This document shows, piece by piece, positions 24,232-35,807 of a stretch of 64,000 bases of DNA. This stretch comes from Xestospongia bergquistia (Eukaryota > Porifera > Demospongiae > Haplosclerida > Petrosiidae): NCBI GenBank assembly GCA_963965975.1, contig OZ014414.1, forward strand, positions 1 through 64,000. Direction: 5' to 3'. Numbering within the stretch: the first letter of the stretch is position 1; each line of letters starts with the position of its first letter. The notes beneath the pieces were generated by a model. It worked only from the letters and a program-made list of their open reading frames with translations. It ran no database searches and was not told the DNA's origin. The position numbers were made by a program, and so were the translations under genes.

Positions 24232-25185
24232 TTATTCAACTCCATGCGCAAATATAACTACCATTCCGGGAAATACAATCATATTGTCTCCCATATGTTC
24301 ATTTTCTGATGCCATTATAACAACAGCTTGTTTCCCAGGGATACGTTTGGCCACATACTGTTCATAGCGTGACCGATTTAATTGTCTAGTCTCTAAGATA
24401 CTTAATCCACTAGGCCAGCGACGTTCATGAGAATTAGCCATTAATTCAACCAATAAATATTGAGGACAACCACTGTCACTTAGTGAACGACGTATAACAG
24501 ATTGTAAGATGGCATCTGGTGTTGAAATTATACCACACCAATGACGAATACGAGCTGGTTTAAGTCTCAATAACCATTGTGACACTTGTACAGCTCTTTC
24601 TACTTCATCAGGGTACTGTGATGACAATGGTATAGTACAGGACTTATTTTTTGCAACATCTTTTACAAGTGTCATTTCTCCTTTCAACTCACTAAGTTCA
24701 TGTCTCAAGGCTACAACTTCAGCTGATAACATTTTAATAGTGTCAGATTGTGTATCAATTAATTTGCGTAGTACATTAACACAATTATGTTGTGGAAGTT
24801 CATCCAATGGAACTGTACAACCACACCCTTTATCACAAGAGACTGGACGTTTTGGATTATACTGACATTGATTCATATGTGCACTCAATCCATCTAATCG
24901 TACGATTGTTGCACATCCAAATTGAGAGTTTTCACACTTTATTTTTAAACGAGAAAGAAGATTACGTAATATACGTGGAGCAGGTATTAAAGCAGTCCCT
25001 GACAGGACAGGCCTCCTATCAACAGGACATATCTGTTGATGTCTTAACCATTCATGAACACAATTTGTACAAAAACAATGTTCACAATCCTTGATTTGTA
25101 AAGGGTCTTGTAGCACGTGACCACAAATAGAACATAGTAATTCCTCGTCCACTTCTCCTACAAAACGTTCCAATTCGTAACCCAT
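24232..25185 (-). CDS. RNF41: RNF41 / NRDP1 RING E3 ubiquitin ligase
   Basis: A single exon encodes 317 residues, the same length as human RNF41. MGYELERFVGEVDEELLC opens the protein. The RING (about residues 18-57) has CSICGHVLQDP, CEHCFCTNCV and CPVDRR. A TRAF-type zinc finger follows (CENSQFGCATIVRL; NPKRPVSCDKGCG), then a coiled coil (about 135-170) and the USP8-interacting substrate domain, recognised by LETRQLNRSRYEQYVAKRI and PGKQAVVIMASENEHMGD. In vertebrates NRDP1 ubiquitinates ErbB3, BRUCE and parkin and is stabilised by USP8. The lack of introns is notable among intron-rich neighbours. The start codon is 83 bp from that of RSPH3 on the other strand. Confidence 0.96.
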   Translation of the reverse strand: MGYELERFVGEVDEELLCSICGHVLQDPLQIKDCEHCFCTNCVHEWLRHQQICPVDRRPVLSGTALIPAPRILRNLLSRLKIKCENSQFGCATIVRLDGLSAHMNQCQYNPKRPVSCDKGCGCTVPLDELPQHNCVNVLRKLIDTQSDTIKMLSAEVVALRHELSELKGEMTLVKDVAKNKSCTIPLSSQYPDEVERAVQVSQWLLRLKPARIRHWCGIISTPDAILQSVIRRSLSDSGCPQYLLVELMANSHERRWPSGLSILETRQLNRSRYEQYVAKRIPGKQAVVIMASENEHMGDNMIVFPGMVVIFAHGVE

Positions 25186-25268
25186 GTCTTATCGCTTATC
25201 AGCACTGCGCATGCGTGGTACGATGAAGGTAGCGTTACCATAGCAACATAAGATTCCAAACATTCAAG
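25186..25268. promoter_or_regulatory. Divergent RNF41/RSPH3 promoter with NRF1-like and X-box sites
   Basis: An NRF1-like palindrome TGCGCATGCGT lies at 25206-25216. A canonical X-box GTTACCATAGCAAC (RFX consensus GTNRCC-N0-3-RGYAAC) lies at 25234-25247, ending 21 bp before the RSPH3 start codon. RFX factors activate ciliary genes in animals, which suits RSPH3. Factor identities are inferred from consensus only. Confidence 0.6.
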
Positions 25269-27135
25269 ATGGCTACTGGTGCGTTGGTGAGAAACCCAGA
25301 AAGCTCTGGTTCATACAGCTATGCCTCACAACCTCGTGCGATTGGTGGTAGACAAAAATATCGTGAGCCAGATACTAGCAGGTAAATATACATAGAACTA
25401 ACTATCACTTCATCCTTTTAATAAACGGCAGACCTGCAAATATTATGTATGACAAACGTATAGTTCGTGGGAATACATATGCTCTCCATACTTTACCTGC
25501 AGTAAGTTAACAACTGTTTACTATATAACATTTCAATGAATTTAACAGTCTTCACAACCTAATCCGATGGAGCTTCAGAAACAACAAGAATCTCGCAGAA
25601 GAACAGGAGCTTATAGAAGAGCTCGAGCTCAAATGAGAATTCGTTCTCCTCCACCATTAGAGGGTCGTAAACATATAGATGTCCAAACTGAACTTTATCT
25701 TGAAGAAATCACTGACAGAGTGGAAGAAGCTGATGTACAAGTACAAACTGACGCCTTCCTCGATCGTCCTCCAACACCTCTCTTCATTCCAGCTAAGACT
25801 GGTGTAGATGTTGCTACTCAAATTGAAGAAGGCGATGTAATAAATATTATATTAAAAAAGAATGTCTAATTGTCTCTCTCTTACAGTTATTTGATTTTGA
25901 CAGAGAAGTTCGTCCAATATTAGAGGTATTAGTGGGAAAAACAATTGAACAAGCACTGCTAGAAGTTATGGAAGAAGAAGAATTAGCTGCTCTCAGAGAA
26001 CAGCAAAGAATATTTGAAGGAAATAGAAATGCTGAGTTAGTAGAAACACAGAGGTTAGAAGAACAAGAAAGACGTTACAGAGAAGAAAAGGTGTGTAAAC
26101 AAAAGGTTATATTATATCACTTCATTTTATTATAGGAGAGACGTATGCAACAACAGAGAGAAGCATTAATGAAAGAAAAGGAGACGGCAGAAAAAGTAGC
26201 TGCAAGAGCTTTTGCACAGAGTTATTTGTCTGACCTAGTACCTGCTGTATTTTCTAGTTTGAGTCAAAATGGTTTCTTTTATGATCCAATAGAAAGAGGC
26301 TAGTATTTGATATAATGTGTGGAATTTAATATGATCCTTTACAGATATTGAAACTACATTTATACCGTGGTTAATGGAAGAAGCTGAGATCTTACTGGAT
26401 AAAAAGTTATCAGCAAGACTGTTGCTAGATGGTACATTATCACAACTATGATCATGATCATGATAATATAATTTCTATAGTAATAATACGACAAGTTGTC
26501 AAAAAGAAGTTAGGTATTGTTACGCCACCTCCAGCTGAACAACCTACTGACAAACCAGAAAAACCTGATGAAGACCCTATTGAGAAACAAGAAAAACCTG
26601 ATGAAGACCCTATTGGGAAACAAGAAAAACCTGAAGACCCTACTGAGAAACAAGAAAAACCTGATGAAGACCCTACTAACAAACAAGAAAAACCTGATGA
26701 AGACCCTACCGAGAAACCAGAAAAACCTGAAGACCCTATTGAGAAACAAGAAAAACCTGATGAAGACCCTACTGAGAAACCAGAAAAACCTGAAGACCCT
26801 ACTGACCAACAAGAAAAACCTGATGAAGATCCTGCTGAGAAACAAGAAAAACCTGATAAGGACCCTACTGAGAAACAAGAAAAACCTGATGAAGACCCTA
26901 CTGAGAAACCAGAAAAACCTGAAGACCCTACTGACCAACAAGAAAAACCTGATGAAGATCCTGCTGAGAAACAAGAAAAACCTACTGAGAAACTGGTGGA
27001 ACAAGATAATATTGAAAAGTTAGTTGGAGATGAGCAACCATCAGGTAAGTCACTTCATTAAAACTATACAACACTCATTATATTATTATTACAGAGCCCT
27101 CACCTCAAGAAAACCAACAAACAGAAGAAAACTAA
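25269..27135 (+). CDS. RSPH3: Radial spoke head protein 3
   Basis: Exons 25269-25381, 25432-25501, 25549-25836, 25887-26090, 26136-26298, 26345-26431, 26481-27044 and 27095-27135. The start MATGALVRNPESSGSYSYAS leads to NIMYDKRIVRGNTYA. The core is conserved: HIDVQTELYLEEITDRVEE, VQVQTDAFLDRPPTPLFIPA, VDVATQIEEGDLFDFD, VLVGKTIEQALLEVMEEEE, SYLSDLVPAVFSSL and FIPWLMEEAE. RSPH3 dimerises in the axonemal radial spoke stalk and acts as an A-kinase anchor, transmitting signals from the central pair to dynein. The tail after ~residue 320 is a Lys/Glu/Pro/Asp repeat. The intron at 26299-26344 needs a GC donor to keep the family sequence. Confidence 0.95.
26545..26990 (+). repeat. Coding minisatellite in the RSPH3 tail
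   Basis: Units of 42 and 33 bp encode EKQEKPDEDPT and the shorter EKPEKPEDPT alternately, about a dozen in all. Copies are nearly identical at DNA level, implying recent expansion. Long open frames on the other strand and in the +1 frame here are by-products of the repeat. Confidence 0.9.
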
Positions 27136-27185
27136 TAAACATTATAATAATATATGATACAAGTTATTAATAAAATAGTTGTTAA

Positions 27186-28839
27186 TCACGACTCAGTATC
27201 TGCCTGTAAATGAAGACCATGATCAACTAATGAGGCCACACTCTCAGGAGCAATCTCAACCTCTGATAAACCCGTATCCTAGCAACAAATAATAGAGTAG
27301 TGTACAATACATTACAATATCTTACAGTCTGTGATGTTGAAGACAATTTAAGGAAAACAATTTTTTCCAAGTTGGCCAGTATCTGTTGTAATTGATGTTG
27401 ATTGTAAAGTAAAGGAGAATGAAAATGTATTCCTGCAGGCATTCCATAAACTTGAACTCCTAAAGTCTCCAAGTTATCATAAGGTATTTCAGATCGTCCA
27501 GTAGCAACCTCTATATATTAAAGATGTCATTATGAAGCATTACTGAAGACCTTACTGTATTTTAATGCAAATGCATTTATAACACTTCTTTGCATTGTTT
27601 CTGTACTAAGATTACTAGAACGTAATCCTTTAACAGGTGAGTTCTGTAAGCTAACATTAGCACTTGCTGCTGAAGGTGATGGAGTAGGTACTACAGGTGG
27701 GATCATATCTAAAGAATTACTTGAAATATGAACTTATTAAAACATTACCATTGTTCTCAGAAAAGACATAACCAATGAAAGGATTTTCTAATGGTTTTCC
27801 AATATGCTGTCTTTGCTTATGATAAGCCTTTCCTTTACTTGTTGCTAACAAATGAGTCTGTAGAGCACCAGTATTGACAAGAATAGCAAATCCTTCAAAT
27901 CCTAATTGTTCAAGCAATTCAAACTAAACAATAAGTTAATGTTATAATAAAAGAATCACTGCATGGATTTTTTTATATTAACTACCTTTTCTTGAATTCC
28001 TAACAATGTTTTTTCAACTAAATTTTCATCAGCTGTAACAGATGTAGGAGTTGAAGCTAGTGTTAATAAGGAGGACTCTTGTAATGAAACTTGCTGTTGG
28101 TTATACTCCTAATAATCATCACTAATTAAATGTGTTACTAAAATTAGAACTAACTTGAATTGATGTACTACATACTAGCTCAGCTCGAGCACCCCATTCT
28201 TTACGTTCTTCATCATTTAACTCCGCCCACTGCTGAGCAACTATTGCATTACGTTCTTTAAAATCTAACATTAACATTTAACATCACATGACATCATAAT
28301 GACATCACATAAAATTCAAACCTGGTCCTAGCTCAGGATGATTTTGAACATAATCAGAGAAGAAAACATTATATCCACTAACTCGACGTATCTTTTTAAC
28401 TGGTGGTGTTACAGATGCTTTTAACTCTGGATTACCCTAATCACAATAGATATTACTACCAACCATTGAATAATTCACATACTGATGAAAATTCAAATTT
28501 AGGTAATGGTAATATTCCAGCTTTTCTCTTTCGCTTCACAACTTCTGATCCAATCCAATTCTATAAAGTTTATCAGCATTGTTAATGATGTTATCTTAAT
28601 AATAGGGGCATTACCTTCACTTTAGCGACTGTTGTACCAACTTCAGTTGCACAACGAGCTATAACATCAGTATTACGTCTATGAGTTGATGTCATGCCAT
28701 AATCAATAAAATATTTCATTAATATCGCTCGTTGTTCATCAGAAAATGTCGTGAATTCTTTTTTTTTTAAATATAAATTAAAATTTTACATGTTAGTAAT
28801 CATCTTACTTCCTTTAGAAGAACTTGCCGATTGATCCAT
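27186..28839 (-). CDS. Homeodomain-like / HMG-box / GTF2I-repeat-like protein
   Basis: About ten exons give roughly 390 residues from MDQSASSSKG to LVDHGLHLQADTES. Residues ~12-72 look like a divergent homeodomain: TFSDEQRAILMKYFIDYGM, then VIARCATEVG and VKNWIGSEVVKRKRK, with the helix-3 W and basic tail. Residues ~100-152 resemble an HMG box: VSGYNVFFSDYVQNHPELGP, then IVAQQWAELNDEERKEWGAR. A middle region (LLEQLGFEGFAILVNTGALQ) is unknown. Residues ~290-362 resemble a GTF2I (I-repeat) domain: QRSVINAFALKY, EIPYDNLETL, VQVYGMPAGIHFHSP and LQQILANLEKIVFLKL. A nuclear DNA-binding factor is the likely role. Family assignments are from memory of consensus patterns. The start codon is 179 bp from the divergent gene at 29019. 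Confidence 0.7.
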
Positions 28840-28933
28840 TAAAAATCGATCTTCAGGAATTTCAATTTTTTAAAAAAGAAGTATTTTTGAAAGCAAAATT
28901 TAGCACTAACTACTCACGAGAAAGAAAATTTTG

Positions 28934-28944
28934 TGCGCATGCGT
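28934..28944. promoter_or_regulatory. NRF1-like palindrome in a divergent promoter
   Basis: TGCGCATGCGT, identical to the site at 25206, lies between the start codons at 28839 (-) and 29019 (+). Confidence 0.45.
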
Positions 28945-29018
28945 ATGAATTAAAGAATTGCCACGCCTAATAATTAGCCACTATTTTTAGGGTGGGGCTG
29001 TTGAGCTCTGCAGATAAA

Positions 29019-29936
29019 ATGACTTTGTTTTTAGAACCTTCATATCCTTCAACAAGAGGCTACTACACACTAAGAGAACTACAACTATTATCCAGTGTAC
29101 TGGGCTATGATAGTAAGTTATTTCAGAGAGGATTAAAGGACCATGGAATAAACATCACTGACAAAGATAGATATACTGAAGCTGAAATCCATTGTTGGTT
29201 GGATAGCAAATTGTTACACAAGGAATTAGACCATATTTTTAATCGATATACAGCAGATTATAATGTTATCGTGATAAAGAGAGCACTCCATCATCTACAT
29301 CAACACTCATTGACTTATAGTGATTTGGGAAAATCACGTAGAGCCTTTGAATCACAAACTTATGATCAATTTGGAATGCCTGCTAATATAGATGTCATCC
29401 TTTATACATTAAAGATAATAAATAAAGTCCTACCTCCATTAAAATTAGAACATCTGCTCAAAGTTATGTCCAAACAATTTGATACACCTCAGAAACTAAA
29501 AATCTATAATTTCCTGGACATTGTGGCACAATCGACTCCTATAGGACAGTTACCATTACTTTGTATTGAAGGTAACGACGATATCAATTTAGATGAATTA
29601 TTTGAAACACCATATCACAAGTTGCTATCAACTCTGAATACTGAGTATAAAACATCAATCACAAAACATAAAGTTAGACAGCAAGAGACACCATTTAAAC
29701 AAGCAACTAAATCTTTCATAGATACATCAAAACGAAAGACAGCAGTCCTTACATCTAAACAAACTGGACAATCGCTTACATCTTATATAAAATCTAGCGC
29801 TAGCTCTATTCAGTTAGCTCGTACAGGACAGAGACCACTATCAGTAGAACAAGGATTAAGAGTATTAACTCGTCTATCAGTAAGAGAGAGTGACTGTAGA
29901 TTAACGCCATTTTACATTAATTCAAGTGAATATTGA
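29019..29936 (+). CDS. Intronless gene, unknown helical protein of 305 residues
   Basis: The first ATG is MTLFLEPSYPSTRGYYTLRE. The sequence is mostly helical with the pattern of paired-helix (EF-hand-like) units: LRELQLLSSVLGYDSKLFQR, YTEAEIHCWLDSKLLHKELD and LYTLKIINKVLPPLKLEHLL. I see no canonical DxDxDG calcium loop. The last 80 residues are Lys/Ser/Thr-rich and look disordered. No signal peptide or membrane segment is seen. I do not recognise the family. It sits between RSPH3 and PACRG, so a ciliary role is possible by neighbourhood only. Its poly-A signals (AATAAA at about 29944 and 29960) lie beside the PACRG stop codon on the other strand. Confidence 0.75.
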   Translation: MTLFLEPSYPSTRGYYTLRELQLLSSVLGYDSKLFQRGLKDHGINITDKDRYTEAEIHCWLDSKLLHKELDHIFNRYTADYNVIVIKRALHHLHQHSLTYSDLGKSRRAFESQTYDQFGMPANIDVILYTLKIINKVLPPLKLEHLLKVMSKQFDTPQKLKIYNFLDIVAQSTPIGQLPLLCIEGNDDINLDELFETPYHKLLSTLNTEYKTSITKHKVRQQETPFKQATKSFIDTSKRKTAVLTSKQTGQSLTSYIKSSASSIQLARTGQRPLSVEQGLRVLTRLSVRESDCRLTPFYINSSEY

Positions 29937-29967
29937 CTTTTCTAATAAATTTATAAGTATAATAAAG

Positions 29968-30890
29968 TTAGTTTAACAAGCAAGACTCATATGTTGGTAC
30001 CATATACTTTATATTAATAAATGCATCTTCACCACCATGACGTTCAAATGCTTCTAATGTCTCCTGAATTAAGTCTCCAATATTTTCACGTTTTTGTTGA
30101 CTATAATCAATACCATCACCAGAATTCACTAGAGATCAATAATATATTAGATAGTACTTCTAACACTGTTTAAATACTCACAATTTTTGCTTTTAAAAAT
30201 GTTTAAAATAGGTAGAATTTGACGGTAATAAGGAACCAAAGCTTCACCTACCATGTCTGCAGACACCACTAAATGTTGCAGGACTTTCAGTGTGGTACAT
30301 ATTACTTTACAATTTCGTGTGTTAAGTGCATCTAAGTAATATCACAGTAAATCTAATGTAAGTTAAATAGAACTGACTTTTAATTGGTATTATTAACTGA
30401 GGGATTACTGGCAGTATCTTCTTGCCACCATGTTCCAACATATCATGGACTCCTTGACGCGCAAAGAACTCATATGGATGAGTGGTTTCACACAAACCAT
30501 CAAAAAATAATGGCAGGTAATGATGGTAATCTAGTTTCTCTATTTCTACCTGGATATACATTTATTTTAACTAGGTACATTTACTATATGACACTCACCT
30601 TCCAAGCTATCTTGTTTCCTTTAGTGTCGTGTTCTAGGGCTATAGGAAAGTCTCCTCGATCGTAAAACTTTCGGAAATCTGTTGGTTTGGCTTGTCTCTC
30701 AACAAAGGTTCCAGCTCTTGGTGGTGGGGGTACCTATAGTGTTAACAGAGAATGTGAACAACCGTCAAAACCACTATAAACTTACCTTCGCGTTCTTTGT
30801 GTAAGCTTTAGTAGAGAAAGCATCAGCAATTAATGTTTCCTTCTTTTTACTTGGAGAAGTCTTGACAGGAGAAACAACAGCAGTAGCCAT
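29968..30890 (-). CDS. PACRG: Parkin co-regulated gene protein
   Basis: Five or so exons encode [117 protein letters not shown] and [20 protein letters not shown], ending [11 protein letters not shown]. The match with vertebrate PACRG is close over the whole armadillo-like domain. PACRG is an inner-junction protein of the ciliary doublet microtubule. In vertebrates it shares a promoter with PRKN; here the divergent partner is LYRM2, 88 bp away. The start was chosen as the ATG of the first exon with family-like basic N-terminus. Confidence 0.97.
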
Positions 30891-30917
30891 CTTTCTATCT
30901 CGTTGTTATACCGCCAA

Positions 30918-30931
30918 GTAACCATAGCAAC
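30918..30931. promoter_or_regulatory. X-box (RFX-type) palindrome upstream of PACRG
   Basis: GTAACCATAGCAAC matches GTNRCC-AT-RGYAAC. It lies 28 bp upstream of the PACRG start codon and 48 bp upstream of the LYRM2 start on the other strand. Confidence 0.6.
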
Positions 30932-30978
30932 CTTGCTAAATGAAATTGCTTATTTACCGTATTTCAGTTAATTAGGAT

Positions 30979-31325
30979 ATGAATGGAAAACCTATTTTGA
31001 CACTAAAAGAGGTAATCATTCTATTCTACTTTTATTCACACGTAATTATGACATCATAGTTTATATACAGGAGACAAGCTATCCAATTGTATCGTGATAT
31101 GATGCGTACATTACGTCATATTGAAGACAGAGACCATCGACTTGAGATGTTGCAGTGGATAAGACATGAATTCATTAAACATAAAGAGACTAGAGATGAG
31201 GTACACAATTATGACATAACTCCATCTTAATTATCAGTTAATTACAGGAGATGATCAAGATTTTACTCGCACGTGGACAATCAGCATTGAAAGAACTAGA
31301 AACCAGCGCTTATTTAGTTAAATAA
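30979..31325 (+). CDS. LYRM2: LYR motif-containing protein 2
   Basis: Exons 30979-31011, 31060-31200 and 31248-31325 give 83 residues; human LYRM2 has 88. MNGKPILTLKEFIYRRQAIQ contains the conserved LTLKxFxxRR start, followed directly by the LYR tripeptide in LYRDMMRTLRHIED, then EMLQWIRHEFIKHKETRDE and LLARGQSALKELE. LYR proteins are small mitochondrial factors that bind acyl carrier protein and help assemble respiratory complexes; LYRM2 is linked to complex I. The acceptor at 31058-31059 (CATAG) was chosen over the later CAG at 31070 because only it restores the family frame. Confidence 0.9.
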
Positions 31326-31520
31326 ATTTAAACATCAAAATTACAAAAATGAAAGACAAGTTTAGAAAAATAGCTACTACAAATAAGTGCAAAAATCCAC
31401 TTATTATGTAAGACATGCGTGATCAATGGAGGAGGATGTCTCTTAATAACAAACTATAATTAGAAGGGTACAATCCTGTGTAATAACTAGCAATGTATTA
31501 CATCATTATGATGTAATCAT

Positions 31521-34356
<2,836 letters not shown>

Positions 34357-34581
34357 TTTGGCTGTCTTCACAACTAATACTGCAGAAAATAAGATGAAAA
34401 ACAATCATTAAATAAATGCGCATGATACGTACAACACATACCTTCACTCTACAATTAAAAAAACTGTCAATACAAGAGATTGTTCCTGTGGCAAAAGAGA
34501 GCTATAAAGGAGGAGGCGAGGACACGGAACACACCCCAACTTGGTGCTTTTGATTCGGCTGTGAACTACGCATGCTCTATG

Positions 34582-34595
34582 GTTACTATAGTAAC
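34582..34595. promoter_or_regulatory. X-box-like perfect palindrome upstream of ARL6
   Basis: GTTACTATAGTAAC is a perfect 14-bp palindrome of the RFX type (one C-to-T change from GTNRCC). It lies 37 bp upstream of the ARL6 start codon. ARL6 is a cilium gene. Confidence 0.55.
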
Positions 34596-34632
34596 ACACC
34601 ACACCTCCTTCAGATAAACAACTGCAAAAATA

Positions 34633-35737
34633 ATGGGTTTCTTTGATCGACTTGCCCAATGGCTTGGGATCCGTAATAAATATGCGACAGTTTTATGTGT
34701 AGGCCTCGATAACAGTGGCAAGACTACAATTATAAATCATTTTAAACCTCCACAGGTAAGATCATTACCTAATGTGTAATGTATTCACACCACTTCTTTG
34801 TAGACCAAATCAGAAGAAATAGTTCCCACAATTGGTTATAGTGTGGAGAAATTTTCAGCAGCACGGTACACCAAATATAACTAATAAATTCACAAAATAT
34901 TGTTATTTTTAGTGTAACATTTACAGTCCTTGATATGTCAGGTCAAGGAAGATATCGTAGTTTATGGGAGCAGTATTATAGAGAAACTGAGGCCATCATT
35001 TTTGTTATTGATAGCAGTGACAAGATACGAATAGAAGTTGCTAAAAATGAACTGCACACATTATTACAACATGAAGGTAAGAACCCACTAATCAAATATA
35101 ATGAAGAAATGTTCCTATTATATTGGAATAATGGATTATTTTCGTAGATGTAAGAGATAAGAAAATACCAATTTGTTGCTTGGCAAATAAGAAAGACATC
35201 CCAAATGCTTTGTCAGATGTTCAGGTAATTTACATGTACATATATGGAATAATACATGTCGTGTACATATATGGAATAATACATGTCGTGTACATATATG
35301 GAATAATACATGTCGTGTACATATATGGAATAATACATGTCGTGTACATATATGGAATAATACATGTCGTGTACATATATGGAATAATACATGTCGTGTA
35401 CATATATGGAATAATACATGTCGTGTACATATATGGAATAATACATGTCGTGTACATATATGGAATAATACATGTCGTGTGCATATATGGAATAATACAT
35501 GTCGTTAGATTGCAGAGACAATGGACCTTATGGAAATCTCTAACAAACCATATAATATATTGTGAGTTAATTATTATTTTAATAATAGCAACATCTCCTC
35601 TTTAATTAGTTCTACAAATGCATTAACTGGTGAAGGACTGGACTCTGCAATGGATTGGTTGTCAGGTATATGACATCATACTTGTGTTACTATTTATAGA
35701 TATATCCTTTTTAGAGCAAATTACAACAATGAAATGA
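34633..35737 (+). CDS. ARL6: ARL6 / BBS3 small GTPase
   Basis: Exons 34633-34755, 34804-34865, 34913-35076, 35148-35224, 35509-35561, 35610-35665 and 35715-35737 give 185 residues (human 186). The N-terminal amphipathic helix [12 protein letters not shown] precedes the P-loop GLDNSGKT. Switch I is TIGYSVEKF, switch [18 protein letters not shown], and the base-binding motif [12 protein letters not shown] is diagnostic for ARL6 among ARF-like proteins. GTP-bound ARL6 recruits the BBSome coat to membranes for ciliary trafficking. The intron after 35224 contains a large minisatellite. The gene is divergent from the ERM gene (276 bp between starts). Confidence 0.96.
35228..35505. repeat. 27-bp minisatellite, about 10 copies, in ARL6 intron 4
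   Basis: Near-identical 27-bp units (TACATATATGGAATAATACA plus TGTCGTG) repeat without interruption; the last copy has one substitution (GTGCATATATGG). Because 27 is a multiple of three and the unit lacks stops in several frames, long artificial ORFs appear on both strands. The array ends directly at the acceptor of the next exon (GTCGTTAG). Confidence 0.95.
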
Positions 35738-35807
35738 CTTTAACATTTAAATTATTTAAAATTCAATTTTTAAAAAGAAAACTCAATTAAAGGATATTTA
35801 TGTAATT

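Noticed and set aside
24792-25094. Plus-strand ORF of 100 codons
   Set aside because: Antisense of the RNF41 RING and zinc-finger coding sequence.
26510-27004. Long ORFs on the minus strand and in the +1 frame over the RSPH3 repeat
   Set aside because: They exist only because the repeat units are multiples of three without stops; the plus frame continuing RSPH3 explains the sequence.
35213-35605. ORFs of 84-141 codons through the 27-bp repeat on both strands
   Set aside because: Products of the minisatellite in an ARL6 intron; they have no start context or homology.
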